Assembly (NCBI GenBank): GCA_964581825.1
Contig: CAZORB010000078.1
Location: forward strand, 1 to 20,024
DNA: 20,024 nt
Direction: 5' to 3'
Source of the DNA: SYIM01 sp964581825
GTDB lineage: Bacteria > Pseudomonadota > Gammaproteobacteria > Burkholderiales > Burkholderiaceae_E
Below the pieces are notes generated by a model. It worked only from the letters and a program-made list of their open reading frames with translations, searched no databases and was not told where the DNA came from. Shown here one piece after another: positions 14,433 to 20,024 of the stretch. Positions within the stretch are counted from its first letter, which is position 1; the number at the start of each line of letters is the position of its first letter. A program made the position numbers and the translations under genes.

Positions 14433-16091
14433 ATGGCGCGACTCACAGGGCGTTCGGCCTTTCTGGCGTTGCTGCAGGATGAAGGAATCACGCACCTGTT
14501 CGGCAACCCGGGCACCACCGAACTGCCCATCATGCACGCGCTCGCGGAGCACCCCTCGCTCACCTATGTGATGGCCATGCAGGAGAGCGTGGTGGTCTCC
14601 ATGGCTGACGGATTCAGCCGAGCGTCTGGCCAGCTGGTGGCCGCGAACGTTCATGTGGCACCGGGGCTGGGTAACGCGATGGGCGCCCTGTTTGGTGCGA
14701 AGTTCACCCGCACGCCTCTGATTCTTACCGCCGGCCAGCAGGAACAAGGTCATGGCCTGCGAGAGCCGCTGCTCTACGACTCGCTCGTGCGCATGGCCGA
14801 GCCCCTGGTCAAATGGGCCATTGAGGTCACGCGGCTCGAGGATTTGCCTCGAATCGTGCGGCGCGCTGCCAAGGTGGCGCGAACCCCGCCAATGGGGCCC
14901 GTGTTCATCTCGCTGCCAGGCGACATCCTGAATGCCGAAGCCGACATTGATCTTGGCGCGCGGACGGTCATTGATTCCGCGGCGCGGCCCAGCGATAGTG
15001 CGCTGGCGAGATTAGCCCGGCGGCTCCTTGCCGCGGAGCGTCCGGTCATGATCGTGGGCGACGAACTGGTGTCCAGCAACGCGCTCGCCGAGGCTGCTGA
15101 GTTCGCGGAGGCACTGGGTTGCGCGGTGTTGCAGCAGACGATTCCCTTTGGGGCTCATTTCCTGTCGGAGCACCCCTGTTTCGTGGGCGCGTTATCACGC
15201 AGTCAGCCCAAGGTGCGTGAGGTGCTGTCGGCCTATGATCTGCTGATCGCATTTGGAACCGATCCGCTCAGGATGTCGGTTGACCATGCGATCGATCCGC
15301 TGCCCGACCAGATGCCCATCGTTCAGGTCGGTTTGAACGACTGGGATATCGGCAAGAACTATCCAGTAGAGATTGCAATCCGAGCCGATGTGCGTGAAAC
15401 CTTTGCCGCGCTCACACCGGTGCTTCGCGAGTTGGGCGGAGAGGCTTTGCGCAACACCGCTGCCCATCGGGTGGCGGCACTTGCTTCGGACAACTGGACC
15501 GCACGTCGCAAGAAGCTCGTGCAGACCATTGAGGCCAAGGCGGCGCACCAACCGATCGACCCAGATTGGCTGTTGCTTCAAACCGTTGAGGCGCTGCCTG
15601 CCAATGCAATCTTTGTCGAAGAGGCCCTGACGGCTGCGCCGCTGGTACCGGCCTTGTTGCCGTATCGCGACCGATACGGGTTTCACGGGCTCGCTTCGGG
15701 GGGGATTGGTTGGGGCCTGCCCGGTGCAGTCGGTGCGAGCCTCGCCAATCCCAGCCGACCGGTGGTGTGTTTCAGCGGTGACGGCAGTGCGATGTACAAC
15801 TTCCAGGCGATGTGGACAGCGGCGCATCATCGGCTGCCGGTGAACGTCGTCCTGATCAATAACGGCGGCTACCGAATCATCAAGCAGCGGCTCCTGTCGT
15901 TTCACGGTAGCCGACAGTTTGTTGGCATGGACTTTACCGATCCGGCAGTGGACTTTACCGGGCTCGCGCGATCGCTGGGCTTAGAGGCAATTCGTGTGAC
16001 CGATCCCGCAGCGCTTGCCGATACGCTGCGCTCGGCGTTTTCGCGCCCGGGCGCCAAGCTCATCGAAGTGATGGTTGAGGGCTCGGTCTGA
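14433..16091 (+). CDS. ThDP-dependent 2-oxoacid decarboxylase, benzoylformate decarboxylase-like
   Basis: A 552-residue thiamine diphosphate enzyme with the PYR, central and PP domains of the acetolactate synthase / benzoylformate decarboxylase superfamily. The cofactor-activating glutamate is Glu51 (AMQESVVVSMADGF), and the ThDP/Mg motif runs from GDGS (449-452) to NNGG (476-479). GNPGTTELPI (24-33) and His74 in ANVHVAPGLGN align with the benzoylformate decarboxylase active-site loop and His70. The FAD-binding features of acetolactate synthase are not evident and there is no small regulatory subunit gene. The likely reaction is non-oxidative decarboxylation of a 2-oxoacid to an aldehyde, though carboligation or an oxalyl-CoA-like role cannot be excluded. 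A GGGGG site precedes the ATG. It lies 56 bp after the LeuD-like gene in the same operon. Confidence 0.87.
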   Translation: MARLTGRSAFLALLQDEGITHLFGNPGTTELPIMHALAEHPSLTYVMAMQESVVVSMADGFSRASGQLVAANVHVAPGLGNAMGALFGAKFTRTPLILTAGQQEQGHGLREPLLYDSLVRMAEPLVKWAIEVTRLEDLPRIVRRAAKVARTPPMGPVFISLPGDILNAEADIDLGARTVIDSAARPSDSALARLARRLLAAERPVMIVGDELVSSNALAEAAEFAEALGCAVLQQTIPFGAHFLSEHPCFVGALSRSQPKVREVLSAYDLLIAFGTDPLRMSVDHAIDPLPDQMPIVQVGLNDWDIGKNYPVEIAIRADVRETFAALTPVLRELGGEALRNTAAHRVAALASDNWTARRKKLVQTIEAKAAHQPIDPDWLLLQTVEALPANAIFVEEALTAAPLVPALLPYRDRYGFHGLASGGIGWGLPGAVGASLANPSRPVVCFSGDGSAMYNFQAMWTAAHHRLPVNVVLINNGGYRIIKQRLLSFHGSRQFVGMDFTDPAVDFTGLARSLGLEAIRVTDPAALADTLRSAFSRPGAKLIEVMVEGSV

Positions 16092-16123
16092 AGGCTAGCG
16101 GGCTTTCGGGACCGCGCTGGCGC

Positions 16124-16336
16124 TTAATCCAGGCGGAAGACTGCAGCGGGTTCAATCGTTCGGTCGTCCAGTGCTCCGAGGCGCGCGATCATTCGCTTCA
16201 CCCGCGGCGCAGCCTGGTGGACCAGCTCGCGTTGCGAGTCCGTGAGCGATAACTGGGCATTCAAGAGGCAGGCGTCGATCCAGCCCAGCATTGATGGATC
16301 GATCGGTTCAGCGGGCGCTGGCTCGGCGACCCGCAC
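16124..16336 (-). CDS. AtzG/DUF4089-like small amidase partner
   Basis: A 70-residue protein read from GTG at 16336, 4 bp after the TAA (16341-16343) that probably ends the amidase. A Pro/Ala-rich N-terminus (EPAPAEPIDPS) is followed by helices (MLGWIDACLLNAQ; DSQRELVHQAAPRVKRMIARL) and a C-terminus EPAAVFRLD. Length, helix pattern and the terminal AxVFR motif match the GatC-like DUF4089/AtzG group, small proteins that wrap around AtzE-type amidases and stabilise them. In the atz case the small gene precedes the amidase, while here it follows. The next possible start (ATG at 16291) would leave 55 residues. The upstream amidase ends inside an assembly gap, so the junction should be treated with care. 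Confidence 0.62.
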   Translation of the reverse strand: MRVAEPAPAEPIDPSMLGWIDACLLNAQLSLTDSQRELVHQAAPRVKRMIARLGALDDRTIEPAAVFRLD

Positions 16337-16340
16337 GGGC

Positions 16341-17648
16341 TTAATTGAAGCCGGTGGGNNNNNNNNNNNNNNNNNNNNNNNNNNNNNNNNNNNNNNNNNN
16401 NNNNNNNNNNNNNNNNNNNNNNNNNNNNNNNNNNNNNNNNNNNNNNNNNNNNNNNNNNGGTGCGTCAAAGCGCGGTGCGGGCCCGGGACCTATCGTGACC
16501 ATGGCGTCGACCTGCTCGAAGGCCTCGCGCATGTGAGCGATGAGCAGTCGACGCTTGCGATGAGCCTGGGCTTGGGCGAAGGCGGGTACGAGACAGCCTG
16601 GTAGGACGCGGCCAAGAAAATCTCGCCCGAAAGAGTCAACGCGCTCGCGCAAGCTCGCATGGAAAATCGCGAAAGCCTCCGATTCCTGTATGAGCACCCG
16701 GACATCGCTGTAGTCAATCATTGGCGCGAGCGTGATCGGCGTGATGTGCGCGCCACAGTCGCGCAAGGCTTCGAGTGCGTTGTCGAGGGCTGCGACTGCG
16801 TCGGGATGGACTCGGGTATCGGATTCAAAGAAATGGCGGATCACGCCGATGCGAACTCCCTTGAGATGCCCGACCAGTGGGGCCGAGTAGTCGGGAACCG
16901 CAACCGCTGCGCTGGCTGGGTCGGCGGGATCATGCCCGGCGATAGCCTGCAGCATCAGCGCGCAATCGCGAGCACTGCGCGCCATCGGTCCCGCTGTATC
17001 GAGCGAGTGGGACAGCGCAAAGACGCCTGCTCGGCTGACCCGACCATAGGTGGGCTTCAGGCCGGTGATGCCGCACAGGCTGGCCGGAATTCGGATTGAC
17101 CCGCCGGTGTCGGTGCCCAGCGCCGCTGGCACCAGGCCTGCGGCGAGCGCAGCGCCCGATCCACTGCTCGAGCCACCGCTGAAGTGCTCCAGGTTCCAGG
17201 GATTACGCGCCGGTGGCCAGGGCAAATCGACCGAGGGTCCGCCGTGCGCAAACTCGTGCGTGGCCGTCTTCCCTAAAAGAACCGCACCGGTCTGCCGCAG
17301 CCGGGATACCGCAGCCGCATCTCTGGAGGGTCGATGACCCATCAGCAGCCGCGAGTGCGCCGTGGTGGGCATATCGGCGGTTTCGAAAATATCTTTGATG
17401 GCACAGGGTATGCCGTGAAGCGGTCCGAGGTCGCGGCCCCTTGCGATCTCGCGTTCGGCCGCGCGTGCGCGGGCCAGTGCGCCGTCCGCGTCGAGGTGTA
17501 GAAAAGCATCGACTGCGGCACCCGACCCCTGAATGCGCTCAAGGAGTGCTTGGGTCCATTCGACCGGGGACAGTTTGCCTGCGCGCAGCAGTGCTGAGCC
17601 TTCGGCGATACCGAGCCAGGTGAGGGCGTTGTCTGCGGAAGTCTTCAT
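16341..17648 (-). CDS. Amidase, AtzE/GatA-like, interrupted by an assembly gap
   Basis: The first 396 or so residues of an amidase-signature hydrolase, then 100 N, then PTGFN and a TAA. The triad is intact: Lys86 in CAIKDIFET, Ser161 in SGGSSSGSG and nucleophile Ser185 in GTDTGGSIRIPA. The readable part stops after GPGPAPRFDA, where family members still have roughly 60-80 residues including the PFNLTG-like segment. The true gap is therefore probably longer than 100 bases. The ATG at 17648 overlaps the TGA of the outer-membrane factor gene by one base (TGATG), so the amidase is translationally coupled to an efflux operon, an odd partnership. With the AtzG-like gene behind it, an AtzE-like role on a carboxy-amide or biuret-type substrate is possible. 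The real substrate is unknown. Confidence 0.88.
   Translation of the reverse strand: MKTSADNALTWLGIAEGSALLRAGKLSPVEWTQALLERIQGSGAAVDAFLHLDADGALARARAAEREIARGRDLGPLHGIPCAIKDIFETADMPTTAHSRLLMGHRPSRDAAAVSRLRQTGAVLLGKTATHEFAHGGPSVDLPWPPARNPWNLEHFSGGSSSGSGAALAAGLVPAALGTDTGGSIRIPASLCGITGLKPTYGRVSRAGVFALSHSLDTAGPMARSARDCALMLQAIAGHDPADPASAAVAVPDYSAPLVGHLKGVRIGVIRHFFESDTRVHPDAVAALDNALEALRDCGAHITPITLAPMIDYSDVRVLIQESEAFAIFHASLRERVDSFGRDFLGRVLPGCLVPAFAQAQAHRKRRLLIAHMREAFEQVDAMVTIGPGPAPRFDAXXXXXXXXXXXXXXXXXXXXXXXXXXXXXXXXXXPTGFN
16359..16458. other. Assembly gap (100 N)
   Basis: Exactly 100 undetermined bases, the usual placeholder for a scaffold gap of unknown size. It removes the C-terminal part of the amidase. 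Lengths and reading frame across it are not reliable. Confidence 0.98.
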
Positions 17649-19066
17649 CAATTGACCTGCCTACCCCAGCCACCGGCCAGGTTCTTTAAAAGCTGGTTGG
17701 TGGTGGCAAGGCGGCGACTCTTCGCATCAAGCAGACTTCGTTCAACCGACAGCGCAGTCGTCTGCGCGGCCACCACGTTCAGATAGCTGACGGTGCCTGC
17801 CCGATATTGATTGAGCGTGAGCTCGAGCGCACGCCTGGCTTCAACCAGCGACTCCTGCAGCAGTTGGGTTTGTCGGGCGAGTGCAGCGTTCAGCGCGAGG
17901 TTGTCTTCGACTTCCTGAATGGCTGTGAGAACCGTCTGTCGATATTGCGCCGATGTCTGCTCCAGCAGGGCTCTGGCGCTGTCAACGGCCGCCTGTCTGG
18001 CACCGCCATCAAACGCCGCCAGGGCAAGGCTCGGGCCTAGCGACCAGAGGAGCGGTGGCGCTGCCAGCAGGTCGGCAAGCGTACCCGCTCGCAAACTGCC
18101 ATTGGCGCCGAGCGTCACCGTGGGAAAGAACGCTGCGGCGGCGGCACCGGCCTGCGCGGCGGCAGCGGCCGCTCTGCGCTCTGCTGCCGCGATGTCGGGC
18201 CTGCGCCTGAGCAGTTCGGCCGGAAGCTGAAGCGGTACCTCGGGCGGGTTGGGGAGACCGTCGGGGGCGCTGAGGCTGATGGTGGCAGGCATCTCTCCCA
18301 CCAGAACGGCGAGTGCGTTTTCCAGCAGCGCGCGACTGCCCGCAGTTTCGGCAGCCTGCGCCTGAGCGGTTTTCAGCTGAGTTTGCGCCTGTGCGACATC
18401 CGTGGCGGGAACGATGCCTACCCGATATCGGTCCTGCGTCATCTGTAGCGATCGCTGATAGGCCTGAACCGCGTCATCGAGCAAGGCGGATTGGGCACGC
18501 GCAGCGCGAAGCGACAGCCAGGTCTGCGCAAGCGTTGCCTGCAACGACAGCCGGAGCGCCTCGAGATCGAACTCGCTGGCTTCAACCCGTGCGCGGGCTG
18601 CGTCTACCTGGCGACCCAGACGACCCCAGAGGTCGAGTTCCCAGTTCACCGAAAACGAGGGGCCCAGTGCCGTGCCGCTCGCTGCGCTGGTGGCGGCTTC
18701 TGAACGGGTCAGGGCAAAGCCCGCGCCCACGGTGGGCAGGAGCGGCGCCCGGCTTGCGTCGAGGGCAGCCTGCGCAATCCGCAGCTGTGCAAGGGTTGCT
18801 GCCAGGTTCTGATTGCCATCAGGAAGTTTGCGCTGAAGCGCGTTAAGCGCCTCATCGTTGTAGAGCGTCCACCAATCGCGCGCCACGGCGACCTGCTGGG
18901 TAGCAGGTGCAAACAGCGACGCATGTTTGAAATCAGCGGGCGGCGGCTGCTGAAGCAAGGGGGCTGGCGGGTTGGGCGTGCGAACCCCGAGGCCACAGCC
19001 GGCAAGCATCATCACGAGACCGAGTGTGGCTGCGCGTAGCACGATGCCCGAAGAATCAGCTCGCAT
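17648..19066 (-). CDS. RND efflux outer-membrane factor, NodT/OprM-type lipoprotein
   Basis: A 472-residue outer-membrane channel lipoprotein of the TolC superfamily. A signal sequence ends in the lipobox LAGC with Cys24 as the lipidation site. Two OEP repeats follow, each with long coiled-coil helices rich in Ala, Gln and Leu. Family landmarks are DWWTLYNDEALNAL (about 64-77), SVNWELDLWGRLGR, LPAELLRRRPDIAAAERR and LTLNQYRAGTVSYLNVVAAQT. It would form the trimeric exit duct for the RND pump encoded directly upstream, whose stop codon lies 11 bp inside this gene. Its own stop overlaps the amidase ATG. The substrate of the pump is unknown. Confidence 0.94.
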   Translation of the reverse strand: MRADSSGIVLRAATLGLVMMLAGCGLGVRTPNPPAPLLQQPPPADFKHASLFAPATQQVAVARDWWTLYNDEALNALQRKLPDGNQNLAATLAQLRIAQAALDASRAPLLPTVGAGFALTRSEAATSAASGTALGPSFSVNWELDLWGRLGRQVDAARARVEASEFDLEALRLSLQATLAQTWLSLRAARAQSALLDDAVQAYQRSLQMTQDRYRVGIVPATDVAQAQTQLKTAQAQAAETAGSRALLENALAVLVGEMPATISLSAPDGLPNPPEVPLQLPAELLRRRPDIAAAERRAAAAAAQAGAAAAAFFPTVTLGANGSLRAGTLADLLAAPPLLWSLGPSLALAAFDGGARQAAVDSARALLEQTSAQYRQTVLTAIQEVEDNLALNAALARQTQLLQESLVEARRALELTLNQYRAGTVSYLNVVAAQTTALSVERSLLDAKSRRLATTNQLLKNLAGGWGRQVN

Positions 19067-20024
19067 GAGGCCGCTCCGATGGTCGCTCTATGGGACCCGT
19101 GGGTGCGTGCGTATTCGCAGTCGACTGACTTCCAAACACGCGGTGCGCCAGGCCATTGACGATCACTCGCAGCCGGTCGATCCCGACGAAGACGACGGGT
19201 GTGGTGTAAAGCGTCAGTAACTGGCTCAAGAGAAGACCGCCCAGCACTGAAATGCCAAGCGGCTGCCTGAGTTCGGCGCCATCGCCGGTGCCGATGGCAA
19301 GCGGCACGGCAGCGCACAACGCTGCCGCCGTGGTCATCAGAATCGGGCGTAGCCGAAGGCGCGCTGCCGTATAGATGGCAGCGCCCGGACTCATCGAGTA
19401 CTGCCGTTGGCGGGCAATCGCAAAGTCGATCATCAGGATGGCGTTTTTCTTGACGATGCCGATCAGCAGGATCACGCCGATCATCGCGATCACCGAGAAC
19501 TCGGTATTGAACCACTTCAGCGCGAGCAGCGCGCCTACGCCCGCCGAGGGAAGGGTGGACAGAATCGTGATGGGATGCGCGAGGCTTTCGTAGAGGATGC
19601 CCAGAACGAGATAGATCGCAACGATTGCCGCGAGGATCAGCAGGGGTTGGCTGTCGAGGGACTGGGAAAATGCCCGGGCAGTGCCCTGGAACGTGCCGCG
19701 CACCGAGGCAGGCGCACCGAGCGACAGCATGGCGTCACGAATCGCCTCGCTTGCCTGCGACAAGGATACGCCGGGCGCCAGGTTGAAGCTGATGGTAGAT
19801 GCTGGCGTTCCCGATTGATGCGATACCGATAGCGGTGCAGCAGAGTCCTCGATGCGCGCGAAATCGGTGAGCGGAATCCGTTCACCGCTACTGGAAATAA
19901 AGATTAACGACCTGAGCGTCTCCGGATTCTGGGTGAACTCGGGCGCGAGTTCGAGCACGACCCGATACTGATTGAGCGGGTTATAGATGACACCGACCTG
20001 GCGCTGCCCGAACGCGTTGTTCAG
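19056..20024 (-). CDS. RND efflux inner-membrane transporter, MdtB/MdtC-like (C-terminal part)
   Basis: The last 322 residues of a hydrophobe/amphiphile efflux (HAE-1) permease. The reading frame is open to the window edge, so the N-terminal two thirds lie outside. The first visible residues (AFGQRQVGVIYNPLNQYRVV) belong to the porter/docking region, followed by the second porter subdomain and a C-terminal set of six membrane helices. The proton-relay helix GIVKKNAILMIDFAIAR carries the conserved lysine and has the form typical of MdtB/MdtC rather than AcrB. RLRPILMTT and LYTTPVVFVGIDRL are standard landmarks. The TGA (19056-19058) overlaps the outer-membrane factor gene by 11 bp. A membrane fusion protein gene is expected further upstream, outside the window. 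Confidence 0.94.
   Translation of the reverse strand: MNNAFGQRQVGVIYNPLNQYRVVLELAPEFTQNPETLRSLIFISSSGERIPLTDFARIEDSAAPLSVSHQSGTPASTISFNLAPGVSLSQASEAIRDAMLSLGAPASVRGTFQGTARAFSQSLDSQPLLILAAIVAIYLVLGILYESLAHPITILSTLPSAGVGALLALKWFNTEFSVIAMIGVILLIGIVKKNAILMIDFAIARQRQYSMSPGAAIYTAARLRLRPILMTTAAALCAAVPLAIGTGDGAELRQPLGISVLGGLLLSQLLTLYTTPVVFVGIDRLRVIVNGLAHRVFGSQSTANTHAPTGPIERPSERPHAS

Noticed and set aside
16124..16468. A frame running through the N gap with a start codon at 16468
   Set aside because: The start lies on the far side of the gap in a frame different from the amidase. Gap length is arbitrary, so the fusion is an artefact. The real small gene probably starts at the GTG at 16336.

Overview
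The window looks like chromosomal DNA from a betaproteobacterium, most likely of the order Burkholderiales. It is GC-rich and tightly packed, it carries a TctC/Bug-type solute receptor and two amidase-signature enzymes, and its dCTP deaminase resembles the Burkholderiales form. These are family-level impressions from reading, not database hits. A run of exactly 100 N (16359-16458) shows that this is a scaffolded draft or metagenome assembly. No stretch longer than about 225 bp lacks a gene, and I see no rRNA, tRNA, CRISPR array, IS element or integrase.

Layout from left to right. (1) 1-2258, minus strand: an SsuABC/TauABC-like ABC importer made of a receptor, a permease and an ATPase cut by the window edge. 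(2) 2393-4571, minus strand: a MoxR AAA+ ATPase followed by a CoxE-like VWA protein. (3) 4806-9149, plus strand, divergent from the MoxR/VWA pair: an aldehyde:ferredoxin oxidoreductase operon of the aorABC type. It encodes a 16-cysteine ferredoxin, the tungstopterin catalytic subunit and an FAD/NAD subunit, then a MoaD-like sulfur carrier and a small protein I do not recognise. (4) 9240-9803: dcd, housekeeping. (5) 9823-12333, minus strand: an amidase and an orphan TctC receptor. Across a 120-bp divergent promoter region with a perfect 17-bp palindrome lie (6) 12454-16091, plus strand: a LeuC/LeuD-like hydro-lyase pair with altered active-site motifs and a benzoylformate-decarboxylase-like ThDP enzyme. 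(7) 16124-20024, minus strand: the end of an RND efflux permease, a NodT-type outer-membrane factor, a second amidase interrupted by the assembly gap, and a 70-residue AtzG/DUF4089-like protein. Stop and start codons overlap or nearly touch throughout this last block.

How the genes may work together (inference). The MoxR/VWA pair sits divergently next to the tungsten-enzyme operon and could be its maturation chaperone, as CoxD/CoxE are for CO dehydrogenase. The divergent 9.8-16.1 kb block reads as an undescribed catabolic module: carboxylate capture (TctC), amide hydrolysis, an aconitase-fold hydro-lyase and 2-oxoacid decarboxylation. An aldehyde made by the ThDP enzyme would be a natural substrate for the AOR encoded upstream. 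The most unusual items are the LeuCD-like pair lacking the usual catalytic signatures, the unrecognised 108-aa protein ending the aor operon, and the amidase plus AtzG-like pair translationally coupled to an efflux pump.
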